Shown: positions 18,235 to 27,390, counted from the first letter of the stretch. The stretch: DNA of 64,000 nt from Gammaproteobacteria bacterium (GCA_024235035.1 JACKNE010000008.1:248001-312000); one strand, 5' to 3'. The notes: generated from the sequence alone by a model not told the origin. A program made the numbers and translations.

Positions 18235-19665
18235 TCAGCGCGGCAGTTCCAGCACTGCTTCCAATCCACCCATTGGGTGATTACGCAAAATCAGCTCACC
18301 TCCGTGGGCGCGCGCAATGTTACGGGCGATGCTGAGTCCAAGACCAGTGCCGCCGGTATCGCGGCTACGTGAACTCTCCAGCCGGTAAAACGGTTCAAAA
18401 ACCCGCTCCAACTCGGTATTGGGGATACCCGCTCCATGATCGCGAATGATCAAAGTGAGCCGATGCGGACGATCCGCGACTCTAACTTCAGCATTCTTTC
18501 CGTATTTCAAAGCATTATCCACTAAGTTAGTCAGACAGCGTTTCAGCGCCAACGGTCGGCAGCGCAAAGGTTGACGAACCGTTCCGTCGATCGGCAATTC
18601 CTGGCCAGTATCCTCGGCCTCTTCCCGTAAGCAATCCAGCAAGGCGTTGATATCCACTGGCACCATCGGCTCGGAATCTTCACCCCCCTGCAAAAAATCC
18701 AGTGAAGTCTGCACCATATGCTGCATATCGTCGAGATCAGCCTGAAATTTCTCTTGCAAGGACCCGTCCTCCAGCAACTCGGTGCGTAGCCGCAATCGGG
18801 TAATCGGCGTCTTGAGATCGTGAGAAACCGCCGCCAGGATACGGCTACGGTCTTCGATATAGCGAATGAGCCGTTCCTGCATGATATTGAAGGCTTGAGC
18901 CGCGCGCTGTACCTCCAGCGGTCCAGCTTCGGTCAGCGGCGGGCGGCGGATGTCACAGCCCAGTTCGGTCGCGGCATCGGCCAGCACGCTCAAGGGACGG
19001 GTCAGGGCGCGCACGGCCAAAGCTGCCAGTACCGCGATCGAGATCGATAAAATCAGCAAAATCAACAATAAACGGATCGGCCAAGCGATCACCTCTTCCG
19101 GTAGGATCTGTTGGAAAGTCACGGTCATGCCATCGATCAGCCGCACTTGCACTACGAAATTGCGTAACCCCAGCATCATGGCGTGCCTGCGCCAATGATG
19201 TGGCCGGTCGCTCGCGCTACGTCGGGGCGGTGGCGCATCCACTGGGTCGAATCGAGATAGGCGCTCGACTTGCGGTGGCGGTGGCGGTGGCGGTGGCAAA
19301 TCATCCGTAATCTCTACCCGAAAGGGTCGATCAACCCCCAGTTGCCGACGCAACAGGGTACGGAACAAGACAGTCTGATAACGTTCGTCCGCCACCGACT
19401 CATCAGACCAGGGCTGGTCCAGGCTCAGACGAGTTGGCGGCAGATCCAGCGCTGCCGCCAACTGCCGGCGTTCGGTTTCATCCAGGGTATCCAATAAGTT
19501 GACGATGGCGGCAATGCGTTGAGCAACGTGACCGCCAATGGCGTGATAGAGCGCCTGGTCACGATCCTGTAGCAGGATAGTGGTGCTCAGCAGTTGGGTG
19601 ACGATCAACCCGCCGGTCAAGAACAGGGTCAATCGACCAAACAGGGATGGTGGCAGCAGGTGCAT
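18235..19665 (-). CDS. Sensor histidine kinase (EnvZ-like), partner of the adjacent OmpR-type regulator
   Basis: About 476 residues, from the ATG sharing one base with the regulator's TGA (TGATG); a TTG three bases earlier is also possible. Two membrane segments (about residues 10-30 and 200-225) flank a periplasmic domain that contains a run of eight prolines encoded by (GGTGGC)n. A HAMP linker follows, then HisKA with the phospho-acceptor His in AAVSHDLKTPITRLRLR, N box NLVDNALKYG, and G boxes DHGAGI and GTGLGLSI. The stimulus is unknown. Confidence 0.92.
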   Translation of the reverse strand: MHLLPPSLFGRLTLFLTGGLIVTQLLSTTILLQDRDQALYHAIGGHVAQRIAAIVNLLDTLDETERRQLAAALDLPPTRLSLDQPWSDESVADERYQTVLFRTLLRRQLGVDRPFRVEITDDLPPPPPPPPQVERLSRFDPVDAPPPRRSASDRPHHWRRHAMMLGLRNFVVQVRLIDGMTVTFQQILPEEVIAWPIRLLLILLILSISIAVLAALAVRALTRPLSVLADAATELGCDIRRPPLTEAGPLEVQRAAQAFNIMQERLIRYIEDRSRILAAVSHDLKTPITRLRLRTELLEDGSLQEKFQADLDDMQHMVQTSLDFLQGGEDSEPMVPVDINALLDCLREEAEDTGQELPIDGTVRQPLRCRPLALKRCLTNLVDNALKYGKNAEVRVADRPHRLTLIIRDHGAGIPNTELERVFEPFYRLESSRSRDTGGTGLGLSIARNIARAHGGELILRNHPMGGLEAVLELPR

Positions 19666-20375
19666 CAATATTCCGGATGGGCTGGTACAGTCAGCAGATA
19701 ACCCTCATTGCGGACGGTCTTGATGAGGGTTGCCTCACGAGGATCGTCGCGCAAGCGACGGCGTAATCGACTGACCTGCACGTCAATACTGCGGTCGAAC
19801 GGCATTGCCTCACGGCCCTGGGTCATATCCAGTAGCTGGTCACGGTTCAACACCCGCTGCGGATGCTCCACAAACACCCGCAATAATCGGTATTCACTAG
19901 CGCCTAGAGGAATCAACACCCCATCCGGGGCAACCAGTTGCCGGGCGGCGATTTCCAGGGTCCAGCCGGCGAAATGGAAGCGTCTCGCTTCACCTCGATC
20001 ACCGACAGGGTCACGGACCCGGCGCAATACACCCTTGATACGGGCCAATAGCTCACGAGGATTGAACGGTTTGGGTAGATAATCATCGGCGCCCATCTCC
20101 AAGCCGATGATGCGATCGGTATCGTCGCCACAGGCGGTCAGCATGATGATCGGAATCCGCGAACGGGCGCGCAGGTTGCGGCACAGCACCAGTCCATCAT
20201 CGCCAGGCAGCATCAGGTCAAGGATGATCAGATCAATGGATTCCCGTTCCAGCATCGGCCACAAGCCACGCCCATCGGCCACGCCGCTCACCCGGAAACC
20301 ACTGCGGCCCAGGTAGTCGGCCAGCAACTCGCGCAAGCCAGGGTCATCATCGACGATGAGAAGATGATCGTTCAT
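19665..20375 (-). CDS. OmpR-family response regulator
   Basis: 236 residues. The receiver domain has the acidic pair in IVDDDPG, phospho-acceptor Asp in LIILDLMLPGDDG and conserved Lys in LPKPFNPREL. A winged-helix Trans_reg_C domain occupies about 140-230 (DRSIDVQVSRLRRRLRDD...IKTVRNEGYLL). It is the first gene of a two-gene operon with the kinase. The closest named relatives by pattern are OmpR-type regulators, but the regulon cannot be inferred. Confidence 0.93.
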   Translation of the reverse strand: MNDHLLIVDDDPGLRELLADYLGRSGFRVSGVADGRGLWPMLERESIDLIILDLMLPGDDGLVLCRNLRARSRIPIIMLTACGDDTDRIIGLEMGADDYLPKPFNPRELLARIKGVLRRVRDPVGDRGEARRFHFAGWTLEIAARQLVAPDGVLIPLGASEYRLLRVFVEHPQRVLNRDQLLDMTQGREAMPFDRSIDVQVSRLRRRLRDDPREATLIKTVRNEGYLLTVPAHPEY

Positions 20376-20590
20376 AGCACCTCAACCGGTCCAAAACAGC
20401 CTCGGGCAAATGGGACCTGCGTTAAGCGCATGAGGATATGGTATTTTGCACATCCTTGACGACCATAGGGAAGCGCGACGCATGGTGGCGAACACACCCC
20501 TTTTCGGATAACGGTCGGCGTCGCCACAGGGTGAGCCGTACCGATTTCAGCGGCTCAAAGCAGCGCATCACTCACGAAACCAAATAGCTC

Positions 20591-21442
20591 ATGAAACGCA
20601 TTTACCCGTTCCTGTTTGTTTTTTTATGGAGTACCGGCTTTATCGGCGCCCGCTTTGGCTTGCCGTTCTCCGAACCATTGTCCTTCCTACTGACCCGTTA
20701 TCTTTGCGTCATCGTCCTGATGATGGCGATGGCCATATTGAGCCACGCTCCATGGCCGAAAGCACCCAGCCAGTGGTGGCATATCGGCGTATCCGGAATA
20801 CTGATCCATGCTATTTATCTGGGTGGCGTATTTCTGTCAATCAAGCACGGCTTGCCGGCGGGTATCACCGCGTTAGTGGTCGGCATGCAGCCGCTGTTGA
20901 CCGCCATCAGCGCTGGTTGGCTCCTTGGAGAACAGGTCAACCTACGGCAGTGGACTGGCTTGGTGTTAGGGTTCATCGGGCTGGCGCTGGTGGTTTCCGG
21001 CAAGCTTGGCGTCGGCGCCGAACTTGGGCCGATGCTCATTCCAGCTCTGGTGGCGTTGTTGGGGATTACTGCTGGGACTCTGTATCAGAAGCGATTTTGC
21101 ACTGGGTTCGATCTACGCACCGGCTCGGTCATTCAATTTGTCTCAAGCGCTATCGTCACCGCTGTCGCCATCGCCCTGTTTACAGAATTCCAGATCACCT
21201 GGACTGGCCAGTTCGTATTCGCGCTCGGCTGGCTGGTGTTGGTATTGTCCATTGGTGCCATCAGTCTGTTGAACTTGCTCATCCACAGCGGCAGTGCCGT
21301 GAATGTCGCCAGCCTGTTTTACCTGACGCCCTTAAGCACTGCGCTGATTGCCTGGGCGGCGTTCGACGAGACGCTCCCCCTGATCTCCTTGGCCGGCATG
21401 GTGCTGGCCATGGGGGGCGTCTATCTGGTCGTCCGGCGCTAG
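20591..21442 (+). CDS. DMT-superfamily (EamA) transporter
   Basis: 283 residues with ten predicted membrane helices in two EamA repeats. The first begins YPFLFVFLWSTGFIGARFGLPFSEPLSFLLTRY and the second begins near residue 145. This is the usual architecture for inner-membrane exporters of metabolites or drugs; the substrate is unknown. It stands alone, with 215 bp to the divergent response-regulator gene. Confidence 0.88.
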   Translation: MKRIYPFLFVFLWSTGFIGARFGLPFSEPLSFLLTRYLCVIVLMMAMAILSHAPWPKAPSQWWHIGVSGILIHAIYLGGVFLSIKHGLPAGITALVVGMQPLLTAISAGWLLGEQVNLRQWTGLVLGFIGLALVVSGKLGVGAELGPMLIPALVALLGITAGTLYQKRFCTGFDLRTGSVIQFVSSAIVTAVAIALFTEFQITWTGQFVFALGWLVLVLSIGAISLLNLLIHSGSAVNVASLFYLTPLSTALIAWAAFDETLPLISLAGMVLAMGGVYLVVRR

Positions 21443-21508
21443 GACAGACACGCCTTGGCTTGAAGGATTCTCCTTATCCCCACGGCGTAGAGTAAGCGGT
21501 CATCATGG

Positions 21509-21856
21509 TTACAGCATATTCAATTCCAGTTTGGCGCGCATCGACATCAATTGCGGCGTCCATGGCGGCTCCCAAACCAGTTCAACATTGACCGACTCCA
21601 CGCCGGCAATGTGGTGGACCGCGTTTTCGACCCATTCCGGCATCGAGCCCGCCACCGGACAACCGGGAGCTGTCAGGGTCATCTTAATATCCGCATGATC
21701 ACCCAATGGGTCGACATTCAGGCCGTAAATCAGCCCCAGTTCGTAAATATTGACTGGGATTTCGGGATCATAGACGGTTTTGATCGCGTCGATCACCCGG
21801 GCTTCCATTTCGTCAGCATCAGAGATCGCCGACGCCGCGTGAGTTTCAGTCATCAT
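21509..21856 (-). CDS. sufT: Fe-S assembly protein SufT (DUF59/MIP18 family)
   Basis: 115 residues with the DUF59 core ARVIDAIKTVYDPEIPVNIYELGLIYGL and the conserved cysteine in LTAPGCPVAGSMPEWVENAV. SufT is an accessory factor for Fe-S cluster maturation under high demand. It is the last gene of the suf cluster, 27 bp after sufU. Confidence 0.9.
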   Translation of the reverse strand: MMTETHAASAISDADEMEARVIDAIKTVYDPEIPVNIYELGLIYGLNVDPLGDHADIKMTLTAPGCPVAGSMPEWVENAVHHIAGVESVNVELVWEPPWTPQLMSMRAKLELNML

Positions 21857-21883
21857 TAAAGCCCCCTTAGAGAAGGATACCGT

Positions 21884-22327
21884 TCACTCAGTCGCTACCG
21901 CTTCCTTGCGCTCCTCCAGCGCCGCACGCACCGCATGCCAAGCCAAGGTGGCGCATTTGACCCGACTGGGATAGTCGCGCACTCCGGCCAACACGCTGAG
22001 CTTGCCCAACCCATTCGGACACTCGCGCTCCGTCGTCACCACACCATGAAAGGCTTCAAATAGGTAATCCACGTCAGCGACTGGCTTGCCCTTGAGCGCT
22101 TCGGTCATCAGCGAAGCCGAAGCGCTGGAGATCGCACAGCCTGCGCCTTGAAAGGCAATATCCTGGATGACCCCATCCTCGATATCCAGATACACGCTGA
22201 TTCGATCACCGCACAGTGGGTTGAGGCCATTGGCTTGATGGGTCGGCTGCGGAATGATGCGGAAATTCCGGGGCCGTTTATTATGGTCCAGGATCACTTC
22301 CTGGTAGAGATCGCGTAGGTCGTTCAT
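21884..22327 (-). CDS. sufU: SufU-type Fe-S scaffold / sulfur-relay protein
   Basis: 147 residues. Three conserved cysteines appear in the expected settings: NPLCGD, GAGCAISSASASLMTEALKGK and VKCATLAWHAV. The insert after the second motif (PVADVDYLFEAFHGVVTTER) is SufU-like rather than IscU-like, and no LPPVK motif is seen. It probably accepts persulfide from SufS. The start overlaps the sufS stop as ATGA. Confidence 0.9.
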   Translation of the reverse strand: MNDLRDLYQEVILDHNKRPRNFRIIPQPTHQANGLNPLCGDRISVYLDIEDGVIQDIAFQGAGCAISSASASLMTEALKGKPVADVDYLFEAFHGVVTTERECPNGLGKLSVLAGVRDYPSRVKCATLAWHAVRAALEERKEAVATE

Positions 22328-23604
22328 AGATCGAACATTTCCTTAACTTTCCAAAGGGCCGCGACCAAAGCGTCGACCTCGTCGCGGGTATTGTAAACGG
22401 CGAATGACGCCCGTGCGGTGGCGGGGACACCGTAACGCTGCATCACCGGTTGAGCGCAATGATGGCCTGCTCGGACGGCGATCCCCTCGCGATCCAGGAT
22501 AGTGCCGATGTCATGAGGGTGAACGCCTTCCAGAGTAAAGGCCGCCAGCGCCGCTTTGTCGCGTGCGGCGCCCATGATCTTCAGGCCGGGAATTTCGTCG
22601 AGCCGGGCCGTGGCGTATTCCAACAACGCATGCTCATGAGCAGCGACTCGATCCAAGCCAATGGCGTTCAGCCAGTCCAGAGCCGCCCCTAGCCCGATCA
22701 CCCCGGCAATGTTCGGCGTGCCCGCCTCAAACTTGTTAGGCAGTTCAGCATATTCGGTCTTTTCAAATGTGACCAGGCTGATCATGTCGCCGCCACCCTG
22801 ATACGGCGGCATCGCCTCCAGTAAAGCCTGCTTGCCGTACAACACACCGACGCCACTCGGGCCGTAAATCTTGTGTGCGGAAAAGGCGTAGAACTCACAA
22901 TCCAGTTCTCGCACGTCCACCGCCAGATGCGGCACCGATTGCGCACCGTCCACCAGGACCGGGATGCCCCGGGCATGCGCTAGATCGATCATTTGTTTAG
23001 CCGGGTTCAGGGTGCCCAGCGCGTTGGAGAGATGGACGAACGCAACCAGTCTAACCGGCCCGCTGTCCAGCAACCGCTCATACTCTTCCAGGATCAGCTC
23101 CCCGGCATCAGTGAACGGCACGACTTTCAGCTTCGCACCGGTGCGTTCACACAACAATTGCCAGGGCACGATGTTGGAGTGGTGTTCCATGCCGGTAATC
23201 AGCACTTCATCGCCGGCATGCACCCTGCTGCCGCCAAAGCTGCTGGCGACCAAGTTGATGCTTTCGGTGGTATTGCGGGTGAAAATAATTTCCCGGGCGC
23301 TAGCAGCGTTCAAAAAAGCGCGCACTTTTCCTCGCGCCCCTTCATAAGCGGCGGTCGAGCGCTCCGACAGCAGATGAACACCACGATGAATGTTGCTGTA
23401 GTAGCCGGTATAGCACTCACTGACAGCGTCGATCACCGCTTTCGGTTTCTGCACCGAGGCGGCGTTGTCCAGATAGATCAGCGGCTTGCCGTGGACCTGC
23501 TGGCGCAGGATCGGAACATCGGCGCGGATGCGGGCGATATCCAGTTCTCCCAGCGGAGAACCCGTCCCAGAGGTCATGGAATACAGAGCGCTCATGTCGT
23601 TCAT
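22324..23604 (-). CDS. sufS: Cysteine desulfurase SufS
   Basis: 426 residues from ATG 23604, which overlaps the sufD stop as ATGA; the 15 extra upstream codons lie in sufD. The fold-type I signatures are present: YLDNAASVQKP, THE PLP-lysine motif in FSAHKIYGPSGVGVLYG, and the active cysteine in RAGHHCAQPVMQRYG on the short SufS-type loop. It provides sulfur to SufU and the SufBCD scaffold. Confidence 0.95.
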   Translation of the reverse strand: MNDMSALYSMTSGTGSPLGELDIARIRADVPILRQQVHGKPLIYLDNAASVQKPKAVIDAVSECYTGYYSNIHRGVHLLSERSTAAYEGARGKVRAFLNAASAREIIFTRNTTESINLVASSFGGSRVHAGDEVLITGMEHHSNIVPWQLLCERTGAKLKVVPFTDAGELILEEYERLLDSGPVRLVAFVHLSNALGTLNPAKQMIDLAHARGIPVLVDGAQSVPHLAVDVRELDCEFYAFSAHKIYGPSGVGVLYGKQALLEAMPPYQGGGDMISLVTFEKTEYAELPNKFEAGTPNIAGVIGLGAALDWLNAIGLDRVAAHEHALLEYATARLDEIPGLKIMGAARDKAALAAFTLEGVHPHDIGTILDREGIAVRAGHHCAQPVMQRYGVPATARASFAVYNTRDEVDALVAALWKVKEMFDL

Positions 23605-24908
23605 ATTTTCTCCATGATATCCAGCGCCAGATGGTCTGCCAACACGCACGCCAAACGCTCGCGCAACGACGTTAGGCGAATGCGATTGAGGCTGTCATTG
23701 GCGAACGCATGGACCAGTAGCGCGCGAGCCTGCGCGACAGGAATGCCGCGGGCGCGCAAGTAAAATTCGGCGTCGGGATCGAGAAAACCCGTGCTGGAGC
23801 CATGTCCGCATTTCACGTCGTCAGCCAGGATTTCCAACCGCGGATTGGCGTTGGCATGCGCCTGCTTGGACAGTAACAGGTTACGGTTCGCTTGGCGGGC
23901 ATCGGTCTTCTGGGCATGTTGGCGCACATGAATCATGCCGTCGAAAACCGTGTGCGCCTTATCGTCCAGCACGCTCTTGAAGATTTGTGCGCTGGTTCCG
24001 TGCGGTTGAGCGTGTTCGACCCGGACATGAATAGCGCCGAATTGCGTATCGCGCACTAAGGTCAAGCCGCTGAGGTTACAATGCGCGCCTTCCCCGTCGA
24101 GCAGCGCCTGTAAATCGGTGCGCGCTAGTTGACCCCCGAAGGACAACAGGTGCAAGTGCGCCTGACTGTCGCGACCCTGCCGGACCCGAATGCCGCCAAA
24201 ATGAAACGCCTGTGGCGATTCTTCCTGAATCTTGTGGTAATGCAGCACCGCGCCAGTATCCAGTTGTAATTCGGTCATTGGCGCGTTCAGATAACGGCCT
24301 GCGCCGCGATACTCGACCACTACAGTGGCTTGAGCACCCTCTTCCAGCACCAGCAATAACCGTGGATGAACCGCGCTATCGCCGCCGGTGGCGTAGAACA
24401 CCAGATGAATCGGCGTATCGATCACGACGCCACGCGGCAGATCCACCAAAACCCCATCTTCCCAAAAAGCCGTGTTGAGCGCGGCGAAGGGGTGATTTTC
24501 CAACCCTGGCAAGCGCTCCAGGTACGGCTCGACCCGTTCAGGATGGGTTAACAGCGCCTGACCCAGGCTAGCCACCAGCGCCTGGTCGGGCAACTCATGC
24601 AACCGGGACAGCTTAGGGGCAAAACGACCGTTGACGAACGCCAGTCGGTGTGTGGGCGTCTCCAGTGTCGGCAAGACGCCCGCATCGAGCGCCGCCTCCG
24701 CTGGTCGTTGGAAAGCAATCGCCTGCAAGGCATTCAGATCCGTCAAGCGCCAGGATTCCTGCTCGCGTGTCGGCAGACCTAGCGTCGTGAAGCGCTCGAA
24801 TGCGCTATGGCGTAAGCGAGCAACGGCGTCCGGTTCACGGCGATTCGTCATGAAGGCCGCGAAACGCTGGCGGTAAGGGTCGGAGAAGAGCGGCGCAACA
24901 GCGGTCAT
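23601..24908 (-). CDS. sufD: Fe-S scaffold protein SufD
   Basis: 435 residues. It matches SufD in the N-terminal helical part (REQESWRLTDLNAL), the beta-helix core (VVEYRGAGRYLNAPMTELQLDTGAVLHYHKIQEES) and the C-terminal block CGHGSSTGFLDPDAEFYLRARGIPVAQARALLVHAFA. SufD forms a complex with SufB and SufC2. SufB itself is not in this window. Confidence 0.93.
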   Translation of the reverse strand: MTAVAPLFSDPYRQRFAAFMTNRREPDAVARLRHSAFERFTTLGLPTREQESWRLTDLNALQAIAFQRPAEAALDAGVLPTLETPTHRLAFVNGRFAPKLSRLHELPDQALVASLGQALLTHPERVEPYLERLPGLENHPFAALNTAFWEDGVLVDLPRGVVIDTPIHLVFYATGGDSAVHPRLLLVLEEGAQATVVVEYRGAGRYLNAPMTELQLDTGAVLHYHKIQEESPQAFHFGGIRVRQGRDSQAHLHLLSFGGQLARTDLQALLDGEGAHCNLSGLTLVRDTQFGAIHVRVEHAQPHGTSAQIFKSVLDDKAHTVFDGMIHVRQHAQKTDARQANRNLLLSKQAHANANPRLEILADDVKCGHGSSTGFLDPDAEFYLRARGIPVAQARALLVHAFANDSLNRIRLTSLRERLACVLADHLALDIMEKI

Positions 24909-24919
24909 GGCATCCCTCC

Positions 24920-25687
24920 TCAGGCGGCCCGGCGCGCCCGGCCAGGTTCCTCGTTGTACAGTGCATAGCCTTGCTTTTCCAGTTCCAGCGCCAAATCCTT
25001 GCCACCAGAGCGGGCGATCCTACCATTGACCAGCACATGCACATGATCTGGCACGATGTAGTCCAACAGGCGTTGATAGTGGGTAATCACCAGGAAACCG
25101 CGTTCTGGACCGCGCAAAGCGTTGACGCCGTCAGCGACGACCTTCAAAGCATCGATATCCAGCCCGGAGTCGGTTTCGTCCATGACGGCAAAGCGCGGTT
25201 GTAACACCGCCATCTGGAAGACTTCGTTGCGCTTTTTCTCGCCGCCGGAGAAACCTTCATTGACCGAGCGCTTGAGCATGGATTCATCCATCTTGACCAA
25301 TGCCATACGTTCATTCACCAGCTCCCAGAAATCCATGGCGTCCACTGGCGGCTCGCCGCGATACTTGCGCACCGCATTGACCGCTGCCTTCAGGAAATAC
25401 AGATTGGCAACGCCAGGAATTTCCACCGGATACTGGAAGGCCAGGAACAACCCCTCGCAGGCGCGAATCTCCGGGTCCATCTCCAGCAGATTCTTGCCCT
25501 CGAACAGAATGCTACCTTCGGTGACGGTGTAGCCTTCCCGTCCCGCGATGACATTGGCCAGCGTGCTCTTGCCGGAACCATTCGGCCCCATGATGGCGTG
25601 AGTCTCGCCGGGATGAATGATCAGGTCGATGCCCTTGAGAATATCCCGGCCTTCGACGGTAACGTGCAGATTGTGAATTTCCAGCAT
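24920..25687 (-). CDS. sufC: Fe-S assembly ATPase SufC
   Basis: 255 residues from ATG 25687 (MLEIHNLHVTVEG); 37 more codons are open upstream but have no SufC character. ABC ATPase motifs: Walker A GPNGSGKST, Q-loop FQYPVEIPG, signature FSGGEKKRNE and Walker B FAVMDETDSGLD. It powers assembly on SufB-SufD. It is the first gene of the surviving suf cluster, with sufD 11 bp downstream. Confidence 0.95.
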   Translation of the reverse strand: MLEIHNLHVTVEGRDILKGIDLIIHPGETHAIMGPNGSGKSTLANVIAGREGYTVTEGSILFEGKNLLEMDPEIRACEGLFLAFQYPVEIPGVANLYFLKAAVNAVRKYRGEPPVDAMDFWELVNERMALVKMDESMLKRSVNEGFSGGEKKRNEVFQMAVLQPRFAVMDETDSGLDIDALKVVADGVNALRGPERGFLVITHYQRLLDYIVPDHVHVLVNGRIARSGGKDLALELEKQGYALYNEEPGRARRAA

Positions 25688-25743
25688 GGTGTGTTGGGTT
25701 CTCTCTGGTTTCAGAAGGCCTTGCGGTTTACAGGGCTTAATCG

Positions 25744-25758
25744 GTACTGGATTAGTAC
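25744..25758 (-). promoter_or_regulatory. Inverted repeat upstream of sufC, possible operator
   Basis: GTACT (25744-25748) and AGTAC (25754-25758) form an inverted repeat around GGATT, within an AT-rich stretch 57 bp before the sufC start. The spacing loosely resembles IscR/Rrf2-type sites, but only part of that consensus is met. Confidence 0.25.
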
Positions 25759-25778
25759 TATTTGTGGGTAGGATAGTG

Positions 25779-26028
25779 CTAAATGATCGGTTTGCCAAGT
25801 AGTACTCGCTTCCTTAGCGTGTGGCGCAGTACGCCGGGTCGCACGCCATGACGCAATAGCGACTCGTCATCCACTGTACCATTGGTGGCTGCTCCAAGTA
25901 CGCCGACAACTTCCAGAATGTTGCTTTTACCAACCCCGTTAGCCCCGATGAAGCAATTGACTCGCTCCAAGTCGAGGCTCGATTGACGCAAGCGATTTGA
26001 ATCCGTCAATTCTGACGGTTCGAATCAT
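25779..26028 (-). pseudogene. Frameshifted, truncated AAA ATPase gene remnant
   Basis: From ATG 26028 one frame reads MIRTVRIDGFKSLASIE, the usual start of AAA_15/AAA_21-type ATPases. The sequence then continues in another frame as LDLERVNCFIGANGVGKSNILEVVGVLGAA with an intact P-loop, so a frameshift lies near 25970-26000. The frame reaches the family's LLRHGVRPGV segment and then stops at 25779, far short of the usual several hundred residues. I read this as a decayed gene end. It occupies the place where sufB would be expected upstream of sufC. Confidence 0.65.
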
Positions 26029-26045
26029 TGTTCATCTCTGCTCAT

Positions 26046-26501
26046 CTATCTATCTGCCCATCTATCTAATAGACGAATATCTCTCGCTTCACCTGCAAGT
26101 TTTCCTTGCACAAGCACACCGTCCAGATAGAACCAGCGACCGTTTTCCCAGATGAATCGACTGGTTTCGATCATCCGGTGGGCTTTTCCACCCACTTTAT
26201 AGCGCGCGACAAATTCAACCATGCCCTCTGAATCACATGGGCCACCGGCTTCGGTACGGACGATTTTCAAGCCTAGCCAGTGTATTTTTCCAGCGTCGCT
26301 GAAATCCAGGTGATCGGGGCGAGTGGATGCGTGCCAAGTGCATAGCAGATAGTCCTCCCGCGCTCGGACATAGGCGGAATAGCGTGAACGCATCAGCACC
26401 TCGGCGGTTTCCGGCGGTTGATGATGATCGAGGAATCGGCCACAACAGGCGTCATACGGCGCGGCTGAACCGCAGGGACAGAGTATGTCGGGATTTCTCA
26501 A
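26046..26501 (-). CDS. ychJ: YchJ-family (SEC-C motif) protein
   Basis: 151 residues. The N-terminal SEC-C zinc motif CPCGSAAPYDACCGRFL is followed by the family's AEVLMRSRYSAYVRAREDYLLCTWH and a C-terminal SRFIWENGRWFYLDG. The function of the UPF0225 family is unknown. The start is TTG, overlapping the arfB stop as TTGA, so it depends on coupled translation or transcript sharing with arfB. The stop lies in an (ATCT)n-rich stretch. Confidence 0.88.
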   Translation of the reverse strand: MRNPDILCPCGSAAPYDACCGRFLDHHQPPETAEVLMRSRYSAYVRAREDYLLCTWHASTRPDHLDFSDAGKIHWLGLKIVRTEAGGPCDSEGMVEFVARYKVGGKAHRMIETSRFIWENGRWFYLDGVLVQGKLAGEARDIRLLDRWADR

Positions 26502-26920
26502 TCATCATCTCCCGCTGGTCGGCGAGTCTGTTTTTTCTCCCCAACACGCCGTTTTTCGGCGACCCGGCGCTGTTTGGCAGCGCGGGAGGGTTTCCTTTTC
26601 AGCCGTGGTTTGGGAATTTCCGTTGCTTTCTGAATCAAGGCAACTAGGCGATCAATGGCGTCCTGGCGGTTGCGTTCCTGGCTGCGAAAACGCCGGGCGG
26701 TGATGAGCAATTCCCCGCCCTTGTTTAGCCGGCTTCCGGCCAAGACCAGCAACCGCTCCCTGACTTCATCGGGCAACGCTAGCGAATGCGCGGCATCGAA
26801 GCGCAGTTCCGCCGCCGTAGCGACTTTGTTGATATGCTGGCCGCCGGGGCCAGACGCCAGCTTGAACTGAAATTGCAGTTCGGTTTCGTCAAGCTGGATG
26901 GTGGGCGTGATGATGATCAT
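26498..26920 (-). CDS. arfB: Alternative ribosome-rescue peptidyl-tRNA hydrolase ArfB
   Basis: 140 residues. The GGQ motif in FKLASGPGGQHINKVATAAELRFD is followed by a class I release-factor-like fold without codon-recognition domains. The basic C-terminal tail (KPRLKRKPSRAAKQRRVAEKRR...KKQTRR) would insert in the mRNA channel of stalled ribosomes. It frees ribosomes on nonstop mRNAs. Length and tail match the YaeJ/ArfB group. Confidence 0.93.
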   Translation of the reverse strand: MIIITPTIQLDETELQFQFKLASGPGGQHINKVATAAELRFDAAHSLALPDEVRERLLVLAGSRLNKGGELLITARRFRSQERNRQDAIDRLVALIQKATEIPKPRLKRKPSRAAKQRRVAEKRRVGEKKQTRRPAGDDD

Positions 26921-26941
26921 GGTGGCGGGGATTCCGCTCGT

Positions 26942-27016
26942 CTATCGCGCTGAGGAATGCCAGCGCGGCGACTTCGTCGGCTTCAATAGCAATTCGAAAA
27001 TTTCAGTGCTGAACAT
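26942..27016 (-). CDS. Possible 24-codon ORF with a leader like that of the next small ORF
   Basis: An ATG at 27016 opens a 24-codon frame (MFSTEIFELLLKPTKSPRWH...). Its upstream 17-18 bases (AGAAAGAAATCTAAATC on the minus strand) nearly match those before the ORF at 27390. No family is recognised, and it may be a truncated gene rather than a functional one. Confidence 0.25.
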   Translation of the reverse strand: MFSTEIFELLLKPTKSPRWHSSAR

Positions 27017-27171
27017 GATTTAGATTTCTTTCTATCCCAGCAAATACACAGGGTATACGCTGGCGCTTTCCTTATAGCTCACAGCGTCGCGCTAACCGGC
27101 AACAAACCGCAGACGAAATGCGGTAGCGGGTGCGCTCCGACGGCAGATTACCTTGCACCATCAAGGCGTGA

Positions 27172-27390
27172 TTAAGCGTCGCGGGTTGGGTACCAACTAG
27201 GGCGACTGGCGAACCCCTGTTCGTACTGCTCCACTTCGGCGGCAGCAGCGGCTTCTATCTCATGACTGGACATCGCTCGCGCCGATCCGGGGATAATCCA
27301 AACGCCCGAGCACTCTTGAAAGTATGCTTGCGGATGGCGTGCACCCATAAAGGCGTGAACCCATTCTTGGGTCAGTTTTTGCTCCATCAT
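27172..27390 (-). CDS. Small hypothetical protein
   Basis: 72 residues (start MMEQKLTQEWVHAFMGARHP). The ATG is preceded by AGAAAGAGAATCTGAATC. The C-terminal half is Ala/Glu-rich (SHEIEAAAAAEVEQYEQGF). I do not recognise the family and there is no membrane segment. It lies just after an attC-like site in the same orientation, so it could be the gene of an integron-type cassette. Confidence 0.35.
   Translation of the reverse strand: MMEQKLTQEWVHAFMGARHPQAYFQECSGVWIIPGSARAMSSHEIEAAAAAEVEQYEQGFASRPSWYPTRDA

Noticed and set aside
19271..19296. (GGTGGC)n tract as a CRISPR or phase-variation site
   Set aside because: It is a short in-frame proline run in the kinase; six-base units cannot shift the frame, and no spacer structure exists.
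20626..21495. 289-codon ORF overlapping the DMT transporter in another frame
   Set aside because: Arg/His-rich product without membrane helices; the EamA frame has family signatures.
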